Shown: positions 36,235 to 46,729 of the stretch, one piece after another
Position numbering within the stretch: position 1 is the stretch's first letter
How the letters are laid out: every line of letters begins with the position of its first letter
NCBI GenBank assembly: GCA_932521035.1
Contig: OW051494.1
Span: 4,264,001-4,328,000 of the forward strand
Origin: Oscheius dolichura
Taxonomy: Eukaryota > Nematoda > Chromadorea > Rhabditida > Rhabditidae
Direction of reading: 5' to 3'
DNA: 64,000 nt
The notes under the pieces: model-generated
The model's database searches: none
What the model saw: the letters and a program-made list of their open reading frames with translations, nothing else
Told to the model about the DNA's origin: nothing
Translations under genes and position numbers: made by a program

Positions 36235-36660
36235 TACGGATAAAGTTTGTTGAGTTTTTGGATAAATTCTTAACTTCTGAACCATTTTTTATTGTATTTA
36301 CATCACCTCGTCAGATAATTATCAGAAAATTCAAACTAATTTGATCACAAATTCAGTGGAAAGACCGTATTGAACGTTGCTTATGGATTAGGCGTCTTTG
36401 CTCCAACTTAACCTCCAGCGTTTCTTTTTGTTCTCTCGGCTCTTGTCACGTAATACGGACTTGGGTAGAGGCTTCTCTGAAGGTGTCGGTAATCCAGATC
36501 CGACAGGTACCGTATCTGTCAGACGGAAAGAAGCTAATGATCTGAAACAAGGTATTAAAGACAAGTGCCTATGTTACCGGCTTGTATCGTCTACTTTGCT
36601 TTCGTCAATTACAGTTAACGACCTGATTGATCGGGTGTCCGATTGCCTGCTCTGCAATTT

Positions 36661-37559
36661 TTACTTCACTAGAGGAAAAGGGAACCGAACCGAGTCGAGG
36701 GTTAAATTGAGCGAGCGCAGCGAATGCCGGTCCGCCTCACTCATCGTTTCCATCATTTCCTGATAGAGTTCGTTCCAAACGACATCGGCCACCTTTACCC
36801 CCGCAATAGGTTCAATAATTTGTACAGTTGATTTGCCCTTCATCTAAAAATTCATATAAGAAGCAGTAGTCCCTTGAATCTCAAGTTTCTGCCATATTGT
36901 CGCCCGGCAAGAGGCTGTAAGTGTCTCCTTGGCCGTCAACCGGCGATAAATGGTGCCCGGGGGGCGATCTACTTCCACCGCAACGCGACAGCGCTATTTA
37001 TCAAGGAGAACACAATTCTTGAACTTGATGGGACGTCGCCCTACCTTCTCTTCCAAGTCGATCATTTGCTGGAAGAAGCCGACATTCGGGCAGATGATGT
37101 TTCTACACATTTGCACGTGTTTATAGGCGTCGTGGAGGGACATTCTAAAGGAGAATATCATTTTTTTTGGACAGACTGGGACAACTTTTCAATGCACATC
37201 ATGTAGGAGATGGCGAAAGTGGCCGAGCGGGAAATGCCCATGGCACAGAGGAGAAGACAGCGGCCGGCCGACTTTCGGGCATCGTCGATCTCCTATAGAA
37301 ATGGTCTTTTTACTGTTCTAATGGCGAGGGGTACCTTGAATACAGTAGTCCAGAAGGGTCCCAACTCGGTGGTGTCCTCGTCCATCAACGGGATATGGAC
37401 TACTCGCATGTGGCTGGGCGCCGAGAGACGGAATCCCGGGATGAGGTTGACCGTCGTACAGAATTTGGCTGAAGCCTCGTTGTTTATGCCCGGGCCAATA
37501 TCGGTAAAAGGTCGGAAGAGTTCGGTTGGCTGCCCAGCTCCGGCCATTATCCCCTCCAC
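36661..37559 (-). CDS. DUSP14/18/21-like atypical dual-specificity phosphatase
   Basis: Exon 1 starts MEGIMAGAGQPTELFRPFTD with start at 37557-37559. It contains VVHIPLMDEDTTELGPF, where the Asp residues correspond to the general acid loop. An intron joins FWTTVFK to EIDDARKSAGRC, then LLLCAMGISRSATFAISYMM, the P-loop. Next come MSLHDAYKHVQMCRNIICPN and VGFFQQMIDLEEK, the family AY-x-x-V...PN-x-GF signature, then MKGKSTVQIIEPIAGVKVAD, matching the DUSP14 C-terminal GKSTV strand. The His that normally precedes the catalytic Cys is Leu here (LLC instead of VHC). The stop after FPFPLVK is at 36661; further exons as far as 36388 (ending KKKRWRLSWSKDA) may belong to the gene. Confidence 0.8.
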
Positions 37560-37788
37560 CTGACATTGATCCCCTACGGCCCAGAAAACCCTCCCAAATT
37601 AGCTCTTTAGTCAAATTGCCGGCCGTTATCTGACGAGGCCATCCCCTCCTCCCCTGTACCCGTCCCAGTCCCAGTAAGTCCCATTTGAATAATTCAAAGA
37701 CTCACAAAGAACGCGGGGCGAGAGGCCGGCCAGTCCGCCGACATACAGAAACGGTCTGATCTGGGAGACCTGTCGCGATTCCTTGTTA

Positions 37789-38496
37789 ATGACTCGCCGG
37801 CTGGTCATCTTCGCTGCCGGGCTGCTCACTGTCCTCGGGTTACGGTGTTATTCCTGCTCCTTTTCCTACAATGAGCTGTACGACGAGGACCACAGGTGGG
37901 GGCGGGAGAGACGAGGCCAGGTGCCTTTATAGGGATAGCTGGTGTGCGAACGAGTCGCTGGTCTTGTTCGAAAAAGAAGAAACCTCCAAAATGTGTGCAC
38001 CGTGGGAGAAAGTCTGTATTGTATGCGCCTTTTTCTTTTTTTAATTTGAAATGGAATTTAGACGACCGTTCTGACGATAAACAATGCGTTTACCTCGGTG
38101 GAGAGGGACTGCGGCGAGCGGTGCAACGAGTTCTGCGAGTCGGTCGGCTACGGACAAGACCAAGTGAGTAGCGGGGGAATAGGGCAGATGAATGGCAGGA
38201 TAAGCTCCGCCTGAGATTCGTGATCAAAGTCGACGGAAACACGAGGTAAAAGAAACGGAAATGAGTGAGGGAGGCCGGCCGATGGGGGCAATTCCAGGTG
38301 AGCTGTGAGGAGTGCTGCGACCATGACCTGTGCAACGCCAACTTCTCCGTCCAGTACTACCAAGGACTAATGAGCAAGTGGGTCGGGATAAAAAATGGAA
38401 GAAAGAAGGCATTTTAGACAATACACTGGATGGACAAAGCCTCTAAAAGGGGAATTGGCGTTTAATAGAAAGAACAGATTGACATTTCCCTACTGA
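37789..38496 (+). CDS. Ly6/uPAR three-finger protein, ODR-2/HOT-like
   Basis: Start at 37789: MTRRLVIFAAGLLTVLGLRC is a signal peptide running into YSCSFSYNELYDED. Exon 2 starts at 37933 after CTTTATAG (DSWCANESLVLFEKEETSK, MCAPWEKVCI), exon 3 carries TTVLTINNAFTSVERDCGER and CNEFCESVGYGQ, and exon 4 VSCEECCDHDLCN, the C-C-x-x-D-x-C-N hallmark of three-finger domains. Cys spacing fits the nematode ODR-2/HOT group, extracellular GPI-type proteins in neurons. The C terminus is best read with a 40-nt intron, giving QYTGWTKPLKGELAFNRK and a stop at 38494-38496. No hydrophobic GPI tail is seen, so a further exon may be missing. Divergent from the DUSP gene. Confidence 0.75.
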
Positions 38497-39955
38497 GACA
38501 CGCCTCCTTCTGTTGCTTCTCTTCTTCTGCTTATTTTACAGTGAGAAATGTTCGAAATATTGCAATTAGAGGGGCCTAAAAATAGAGAAATAGAAAAATA
38601 AATAAAGTCAAAAGTCAGTGGGAGATAATTAGCTGGCGATAGTCGAAGTGCTCGCGGCAATCCGCCACGAGCCACGGGGACTCGCCGCGACACAATAGCA
38701 CACGGCCTGAATCATTCACAGATTTGCGGAAGTTGGAGCTGGGGAATAATTGAGAAGGAGGCCACAGAGAGTGTCCGTTTCCGGCGGTTGCAGGTGGAGG
38801 CGGATTGGCTGCACTCCCTGTTCAATCTAATCTGGTTAATGGAAAGTTTGGATGACTGATTCACACGAGGGCGCTCTCCTAAATAGCATTTTACTCGCTC
38901 TTTTGACGCGAGAATTGTATAGCGGAAGGGCCGAGGAAATGAAAAAATTTGGAGAGAAAGAACAGCCAAAAGGACGCCTCTCCCATTGGTGTTCGATGTC
39001 GCCTCCTCTGATTCAATTTCACACCTATTCCAGCTCACTCAAATCTTGAATCAATTAGAAAAAGACCCGAACTGGCTAGTATTTCCCGCCGCTCCATCAA
39101 ATCAGAAAGTTCTTCTTGATGAGGACGATAATGTCAGGTCGTTCGGGCCCCCGGGGAACACGCCGGCTATAACGACCTCATTCTGTGGTTAAACGGAGTC
39201 CGATCAAGAGTAGATTGCGTTAGGGCCAGAAAACAAAGGCGGATTATGCAAATGAAGCCGGAGTGAGTGTGAGATGGGGTGGCAGATTAGCTGAAGAGCG
39301 TCAACTGTGACACATGTTTGGAGAGAATGGCACATTAGCAGAGCCATTGGAGAAGCCCCAAGTAGAGAGGAGGCGGATGTATGCTTGGAGACAGAATGGG
39401 ACAATAGCTGAGAGATACCTCCGTGGGGACCACACCGACCAAAATAATCGTCGTCGGGGTTTTGAAGATGGCCAAAGTTGAAGACAAGACGGACGGGTGT
39501 CAATTTGGGCCATCATTCCCCGTCGGCAATCAAAAAAGAAAACGCGAGAAGTGCGCACTGGCCGGCGGTAATCTGCCCCATTCGAGTGAAAAGATCTATT
39601 GATAAACGAATAAAATTAGTTAGTAGTAATGGATTCGGAGAGAACAGGAGTCTCATAGAATATTTTTATGTAGAGATACGTGGGAGATTGTAGAATTATT
39701 TGGATTCTCTGTACCTCAATCAACAACATCGAATGAAAAAGTTAAGCTCACTGGAAACAACAGTTGGTTGCACATGATGTCTTATTTACACTGCGCTGTG
39801 GCGAGGTCTATTGAGCATCTGATAGGTTTACAGGCTGTAAAAAGTTTTAGGTTGTGTAAGGCACTGTTTCCCTCTAATTTATGCTAGAATCAAAGAGCAT
39901 TTATTTGACTTCTGAATCTAACGGAAATATTTCGAACTATAAATGATCTATGATT
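38497..39955. other. Gene-poor region
   Basis: About 1.5 kb without a supportable gene on either strand; open frames lack splice partners and motifs. Possible leftover 3' exon of the Ly6 gene cannot be excluded. Confidence 0.35.
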
Positions 39956-40134
39956 TTAAAGGAACAGTCTCGCACTTGGTCCAGCGTGGTCCGGGGATCG
40001 CGCGTGCAGTTTGAATTCGGCGTTTTGATAGAGTTTTTTTTACATTATTTTCATTTTTCTTTTGAAAAATATCATTGCAACACTTCAAAAACATCATATA
40101 CCACGCTGGACCAAGTGCGAGACTGTTCCTTTAA
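39956..40134. mobile_element. MITE-like element with perfect 35-bp terminal inverted repeats
   Basis: TIRs 39956-39990 and 40100-40134 are perfect inverted copies beginning TTAAAGGAACAGTCTCGCAC. The 109-nt interior is AT-rich and non-coding. The outer TTAA or TA on both sides may include the target-site duplication. Short, transposase-free, so a non-autonomous DNA element. Confidence 0.8.
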
Positions 40135-40794
40135 TAATTATTGGTTACTGAGATACAGGTTGTGATTCCACAGGAGTTTCTTCTCTTTTTCCCGAGGAAT
40201 AAAAAGGTATCCACAAGTTTTTACCTAAAATAATGATTGTAAAAGGAACACATTGGAAAATAAAAACGGTAATAAAAAATATTACCGTATCTTTGTCTAT
40301 CTCTGACTAGTGCTGTTTGTTCAATAGTATACTGTTTAAATTCGGCCTTACTTAGAGTTAAATACATGTATACCTGTAACGAAAGTGATTACATCAATAA
40401 TTCAAACTGACCGAAGGCATTACTGGCCCCACTATGGTTGTTGAACATAGTAAAAGGATGAAATATAAAGGAGCTTTAGGATATCGTAGCATAAACCGCC
40501 TAAAATGATTTGTCACAGCTTTTTGCTAAACTGAAAACCTTAAAAAAGCTGGAGGGAACCTTTTCTGTTGTTGATAATATGTAGCCCTATTTCTTGTCTG
40601 AATCGCCACCGATCCGAGTGTTTTATACAGCTTTATATTCATCTGTAAAATCATATATAAATATGGTTCATATGATTCTCAATGTATTATAATGAAACGT
40701 CATTTGAGAAAATCAGGGCCTTCCTAAAAATATTTATTAGAGTAAAAACAACTAACAAACTAGAATTCAAAAAAAATCAGAGACAAAATATAAA
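40135..40794. other. AT-rich 3' flank of the methyltransferase gene
   Basis: 660 nt, AT-rich, no exon seen; probably 3' UTR and intergenic sequence. Confidence 0.4.
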
Positions 40795-43700
40795 CTAATG
40801 TTTTAGCCTTTGATATACCCATACCGCATCAATTCCTTCTCCAATTTGGGTAACCATCTTCCAATCATTGTTTTCTGGTAACGGAAAGCGGCAGGCTAAC
40901 AATCTTGTATCCGAACGCATTTCTGACAACTTTGGTACGAGATCTCCCATCTAAAACATTTACTAAATGTTGAAGGCGAAAACAAATAAGTGAACAAGGG
41001 GGAAACTAAAAATATTACCGCTTACCAGGCTTTCAGCTCCAAAAATAACGGCAGTATTATAGCGATCTAAATTTGTTTTAAAAATGTTCTTCCTAAAACG
41101 ATAAGTGTTGTATAATGAAAATTGACCTGTAAAAGTGTGCTTTATTTCTTATTCCGCTGCGAAGAGCCCAATATTTTGAGTAAGCGACAAGAATAGAATT
41201 CAGTTCCACACCATCACTGTCATAACCCTCATTGGCGCACTGGATCACCTAAATAAATAGATTAAATTGTATACAAACTTAAAATACAATAAACAAAGGT
41301 CAACTGTGTGTCATATATATAATTTATTGCATAAATATCTAATTTCTACAAAATAATGTGAATCGCACAACAGTATGTGAAGTGAATTTTTTTTTGGAAT
41401 TCAATGGCAAGGTCAAACCACTTGTATGCAAAACCTAAAGAAACGTACCACATACCTATGTAAAGCCTCAATTGTCATGTAACTGAGTAATTTTGGTAAA
41501 ATGAAATCATGGTATTTGACTAGTTTGGAATGTGAGCAAAGAACAACACTGATACAAGTTGAGCTCATTGTACAAACCCAATAGTGCCTACAAAGTCTTA
41601 CTGAGGAGTTTCGACTAATATAGGTATGGCTACACTTGGATTATAAGGATTCGCTGGTCTGTTAAAGCGTGTTTTCTTGAGAAGAGTTCGTGTTGCTTTA
41701 GCTGCCTTCTTTTGTTTCTTTTGACGCTCAGCAAGGTCTTGTCCCCGGTGCGTAACTCCGTCCGCAAGATCCATTTTAGCCTAAAGCATTAACTAGCCAT
41801 GGATAAGGTGTGCCAGAAGTAATACAGAATCCTCCGGTTCGTTAGACGAAATCTTATGTATAAAGTCCTTACTTGAAGCGATTCCAAATCTCCTTTCCTT
41901 ATAGGCTTGACTGAAATATCCCTTACAGCACGGAATTGGCCACAATTGTTGACATGTTCATTTTCTAAGCGAAAATAGTTCCATATAAATCTTCTGAAGA
42001 CTTCTGCGGGGGCTGTGACCGTCGTTAAAAAGTCAGAATCGAGTGTCCAAGCTTCTCCAAGCGATACATTCAATACCCAACTCAGACGAAGGATAAAATC
42101 CTGCACAATAGCTGCATAGTAATACCATTTACTCCCGTAAATCATTTCTTCGCGCAGAAAAGGAGCATCTTTAGGGCTACGGGGATCAATAAGACCCCAA
42201 TCCATGAAGATATCCCACAGAAAAGTGTAGGTGAAACTGTAAGATATATCATCAATCAAGCCATTCTCCTACTGGGCAAACCAACCTGAAGATATAACTA
42301 GCAATCCATATGTAAAAAAATGGGGAAGTAGCGTTGGGGTCATTTCTTTCGGCCCATTTGTTCAAGGCTCCACAAATGACAACAATATAGGTCGTACTAT
42401 ACTTCCCAGCATTGACAAGATGCGGATGAACTCGTTTGGTATCGCGATAGCGACGAAGGCATTGCATAAAACGGACTGTGGCCGGGATGATGCTGACCAA
42501 CGATCGGAGACCGCTTACAGACATACACATATCCTTTCCCGTGCTGATATCTACAGCTCCCCAAGGAATGGGTAAATTCTAGAAATTCATTCTGGATTTT
42601 TCCCATAGGAACTACCGTCGTCGAGTTGATGGCGTTGACTTGCATAAAGGTCTCGGGTTTCCAACTGACTTCAGTGGCATAAAAACATATGAAATACTGT
42701 AAAGATGAGCTAGATTATGGAGGATCTACCTGTAGATCCAGAAAAGCTGTGGACAACGAATTCATCTGATCACCCAACCAGAAATCCGTGAAGGTAACAA
42801 AATGAAGAGGGGCTGTAAAGCATTTGTAGCAATGAATCAACAGCCAATAACGGGAACTTCTATAGAACATGCTGCTTGGTTTCGAAAAGGGGTTGATCAT
42901 GAAGAGAAAGAAAAATATCATGAGCACCAGAGGCGGCAAGAATGGAGGAATGTGCACCAAATGGGCATAAATGTAGAATAGAACAGAAGTGCTCCATGCC
43001 ATAATCATGAACGCGGCGATTTGCATCAACGATTGATAGGTCAAATGATTCCTGGGGTCAACCTCGAAAATTAAGACGTGGTTCACCCCGGCATTTGCCC
43101 ATCCAGCCATATTCACTCCGCACAGGAACACGCTAAGGAATAGAAGAAAAGGTCCTCGAAACAGACGAACGGCCACCCATTTCGGCTCGTTTGTCCTACC
43201 AGGAGATCCAGCCCAGCTAAATAGTATGCCGAGAAGTAGACAAATACTTGCTCCCATAAAAAGCCCAAGCGAAAAGGTTGTGATGGGCTTCTGTTTCTCC
43301 GATAACGGTGGGACTTTTAAGCGCTTCATTCCAGCTTGCCGATTTCCTCCTTCTAATTCGTTGATGACGGACGTCTCTACATTAGTGATGAGGGTTTCAA
43401 TCTCTCTGTTCAAGAAAAAGCTACTCTTCTCAACTTTGCTTATCCTCCAATCCAACCCGCGTTCATTTCCTGTGACTTTGTCATGTTTCTTTAAAATTTT
43501 TCGGAATCCTGTAGCATTTAATTGCTGGTAGTTTTGCAACAGCACTAGGGACAGGTAAAATTCCGAAAAAGCTAGCTTCAATTGCTGATCAGTTTTTGTC
43601 GTATCTTTGCTCAGCTTTTCACGTCCTCCAAAACGTCTTCTAAGAATGCCTGTGTGCTCTTTACTGTGATCCACGACTTCTTTAAAAGCTTGCAATTCTG

Positions 43701-44413
43701 ATTGGAGTTCATGATATTTTCCTTGTGCTTCAGCGATCTTCTGAGAGAAAAATAGGTTGATTTTGGTCAGTTCACTCTCGCAGTGGTTGAAGAACTTTTC
43801 ATCCATTTGAGCAATATGCTCAATACGTTTCTCCTCACTTTCTGTAGGTACAAGTTGCATACTATCATATAGTAGGTTCTTCAAAGCTTCATAGTCAATG
43901 TACTGTTTTCGCCATTCTGGCGTGAGGTGACTGGCGAGTTGCTCACCAAACTTCATCCTAAAAAAGCTTATCCAACATGGATCGAGGTAACGTTAGAGAG
44001 CATCGTAAAGGTATATCAGTCGAAGAAAGAGAAAGTTACTAATGTAAAAAAGCGCTGCATAGAGAACAAGATAGGGATAGACGGATACAAAAGAATGAAC
44101 TTACAACGCGTCCGTCGCCAGAGCCTAAATCAACCAGGGGGCCTTTTGCTTTCTGTGTTGCCAAAGCGCGGGACACATTTGAAAGTTGTTCTGTTGTAGC
44201 CGGAACGTAAGGAATACAAACTCTTCTCAGCGCCGGTGTAACGAATGGAACAGCAGCTAGCGAAATACCGAGAGCCGTAGCGCCGGCTACTCCGGCAATC
44301 AGCATGCCGCTCACTCCCATGCTTTGCTGAAAACAGGCCTTGATTATGTTCAAAAGTGGTGAAGAGTGCATGTTAGAGGGCCCGCTTTCGGCAGTTTTGC
44401 AAGTGAACAGCAT
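40795..44413 (-). CDS. ATPSCKMT/FAM173-like protein lysine N-methyltransferase (split around XPR1)
   Basis: Mitochondrial SAM-dependent lysine methyltransferase family acting on the ATP synthase c subunit or the ADP/ATP carrier. The first exon (44105-44413) has a membrane segment (MLIAGVAGATALGISLAAV), then FVTPALRRVCIPYVPATTEQ and the SAM motif VDLGSGDGRV, followed by a GTAAGT donor. The next exon (from 41249 downward) resumes in phase: VIQCANEGYDSDGVELNSIL then VAYSKYWALRSGIRNKAHFY. Further exons give KTNLDRYNTAVIFGAESL and, last, LLACRFPLPENN and GEGIDAVWVYQRLKH, the family C terminus. The intron of about 2.86 kb contains the complete XPR1 gene on the same strand. The start could also be an internal Met (MHSSPLL or MGVSG). 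Confidence 0.82.
41598..43956 (-). CDS. xpr1: XPR1-like SPX-EXS phosphate exporter
   Basis: Plasma-membrane phosphate exporter. Start at 43956: MKFGEQLASHLTPEWRKQYI then DYEALKNLLYDSM, the SPX N terminus, with the basic inositol-pyrophosphate-sensing segment NATGFRKILKKHDK. Several membrane helices follow (TTFSLGLFMGASICLLLGIL; LFLSVFLCGVNMAGWANAGV; LMIFFFLFMINPFSKP), with FEVDPRNHLTYQSL, then the EXS domain (FWLGDQMNSLSTAFLDLQ, RFMQCLRRYRDTKRVHPHLV-NAGKY, DWGL and FRLENEHVNNCGQFRAV). The tail ends VAIPILVETPQ at 41598. About 700 residues, near full length for the family. Its whole span lies inside one intron of the ATPSCKMT-like gene. Confidence 0.93.
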
Positions 44414-45067
44414 GCGAAAAACGTTCCCCTCAAGTACTAAAGCATTTTCCGAAAATTTGTAGAAATATCCAAAGAGAAAGAGGTTTGAAATGTGTCCATA
44501 TATTGATTTATTTCGTCAAAATCAGAATACCTCAACGATTAGCGGAGGTATTACTGGATTATCACAGCCGAAAACAAGCTTTTTGCATAGCATTGCTTTT
44601 TGAGTTTCATTAGTTTTCTGTTACTTCGAGCAATATATCTCTATGAAAAAAGCGTATGAAAATTTTACTAACCTCGGTCTAGAGATAGATTATAGTCAGT
44701 GAGAAATAAAATACGATCTATTCCTTCAGTTTATCATTCATGCGGTTCTCATAAGCCTGAAATTGTGTTATATTGACAAGTTATCCTGTTGGAAAAAGAG
44801 AAAGCAATAGAGTTCATCTGGATGAATCTGGATATCCAGATTGCAGATGGCCAAAAAAGAGAACACAGAATTGAAACAACGGCGATATTCACTTCAAATG
44901 CGCCAACTGTGCGCATCTTTGGATCTACTTTTCCTCCTTCTTCCTTGAAGGAAGTTCCTTGCCACACATCTGCTTCTCATTTGCATCTTTCTGCAAATTT
45001 TTAACTTTTATAAATCAATGAAAAGCACATATTTTTTTACAAGATTCAATATATTTGTTCAGAAAAG
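44414..45067. other. Intergenic; possible small minus-strand gene
   Basis: Between divergent genes. On the minus strand a TTTGCAG acceptor near 44999 is followed by KDANEKQMCGKELPSRKKEE, and a last exon reading AYENRMNDKLKE ends near 44720. I could not join them in one frame, so this is only a hint of a small charged protein. Confidence 0.25.
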
Positions 45068-45775
45068 ATGTTTGTCACGGCTACTCGTGTGGGAATTTGC
45101 TCTTTTAAGTCTTCATTTCGTTCTATAGCGTCGTCGTCAGCATGCATGTGTATGTTACAATAATTAAATATCTATATATATTACTATTCCAGCTTTGCCA
45201 TTGAAAGAAGGCCAGAGTGCTTCCCTCCCATCAGAGGATAGGATGATCTCTCCGAAAGTTGCCCAACTAGTCGAAGAGATTGCAAATCTTAGCTTATTAG
45301 ACGTAATGATGCGTTAGTTTTTTTTATTTTTCGTTCAAGGTATCTGATCTAAACTGGGCTCTGAAAAAACGATTAAATATTCCTGACCAACCAATGATGG
45401 CTGCGGGTATGATGATGGCCGCCACAGCTCCAGCTCCGGCTGCAGGTTTGGTTTTAATGTATTTCGAGCAAGTTATCAATTTTAGAAGCAGAAGCTGCTG
45501 CTGATGTACCCCAGAAAATGACATTTTCGGTCAAACTAACAAAGTTTGATGATGCTAAAAAGATCGCCCTAATTAAAGAAATTCGCACTGCTGTTTCTGG
45601 TCTCAATCTTGTCCAAGCTAAAAAGGTAACTATTTTATCATATTACTGTATTTTTTCCATCGTTTAGTTTGTTGAAACTGCTCCAGTGGTTGTAAAAGAA
45701 GACATGGGTAAACAAGAAGCCGAAGATTTGAAAGCTCTTTTGGAAAAGGCTGGTGCTACTATTGAAATCGTTTGA
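45068..45775 (+). CDS. mrpl12: Mitochondrial ribosomal protein L7/L12
   Basis: bL12 stalk protein of the mitochondrial large ribosomal subunit, which recruits translation factors. Exon 1 (MFVTATRVGICSFKSSFRSI) is a basic mitochondrial presequence. It joins via a GTATGT intron to LPLKEGQSASLPSEDRMISP. The N-terminal dimer domain (KVAQLVEEIANLSLLDVSDL), an Ala/Pro/Met-rich hinge (MMAAGMMMAATAPAPAA) and the C-terminal domain follow (KTFSV-type KMTFSVKLTKFDDAKKIALI, KEIRTAVSGLNLVQAKKFVE, TAPVVVKEDMGKQEAEDLKA), ending KAGATIEIV. About 180 residues, normal for metazoan mitochondria. Confidence 0.93.
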
Positions 45776-46098
45776 GCAGGTTGGTTTAATTTAACTTTAT
45801 AACCCGTAATATCCGACGGCCTTTTGTATTAATTTTCTTTTTTTTCAGATGCCATAGCCAATTACAATCTTCCGGATCGCATATGTAGGATCGTTTTTAA
45901 TAATTGTTATTACTTTGTTCCGTTGTTATAAATCATGCGCAATCAGTGTTTGATATTCGGGGTAAGGATAGACTGATCTACAGAAGAACCACTCAAAAAA
46001 ATAATCGACGAGGTTTAATAGATTCAAGTGAATAATACCATTTTAAATTAAGTATAGTTTCATTTGATTATAGATGATTATAGACAATCAAAGGTCTT

Positions 46099-46729
46099 TC
46101 ATTTGTTCAAATAATGTCGGATCTTTTCTTCAAGCTCTTGGATAATTTCCATTTTATCGGAAAGATCAGCCTTTTTATCCTGAAGTATTTCATTATAGTA
46201 TTTTAAGAAAGTTAGTCTACTTCTAGCTCATCTTCTATATCTTCTTTAATTTGTTGGAGGGCCTGATCATATGAACTCTGAACAGCATAGAGATGACCCG
46301 AAATATCAGCGTTAGGCTATAAAAGGTAATTAAAGAAATTGTAACAAGTTACATTTAAAGGACGATATCCTACGTCTAATTCCAGTTTTTTATTCAGTTC
46401 ATTGCTCGAATCAATTAATTCTTTGAGTTCGTCCAATTTTGCCGCAACCTAAATATATTAGATTTGAAACCATAGTTCTCGTCAAAATCTAACCTCTGTC
46501 TCGTCTAATAAAGAGTCTATCCGTCTTTCCGATTCATTGCTGAAAGTATGAACAGCTCTCGCCAATATATCTTCTCGCTCTGCATCGCTGCACTTGATAT
46601 TAGCTTGTTTAAACTAAAAGAATAATAGTACTAGATAAAACGTACCGTTTTCTTATACTGATTGCTTTTTGCGATTGTGTTAGTAACATTAGCACCTAAT
46701 TTTTTTATTGATTCTTCAAGGATATCCAT
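46099..46729 (-). CDS. Small coiled-coil protein, family unknown
   Basis: Start at 46727-46729: MDILEESIKKLGANVTNTIA. Short exons separated by 35-45 nt introns join in frame: FKQANIKCSDAEREDILARA, AAKLDELKELIDSSNELNKK, LELDVGYRPLN, PNADISGHLYAVQSSYDQAL and DKKADLSDKMEIIQELEEKI, ending RHYLNK (stop 46099-46101). About 165 residues, almost entirely helical and acidic. No enzyme motif. A structural subunit of a ciliary, kinetochore or trafficking complex is possible; nothing in the sequence decides. Confidence 0.6.

Noticed and set aside
36640..36664. An apparent 18-nt intron joining FPFPL to EQAIGHPINQ in the DUSP gene
   Set aside because: The joined exon does not continue in phase to the next candidate exon; a plain stop after FPFPLVK is simpler.
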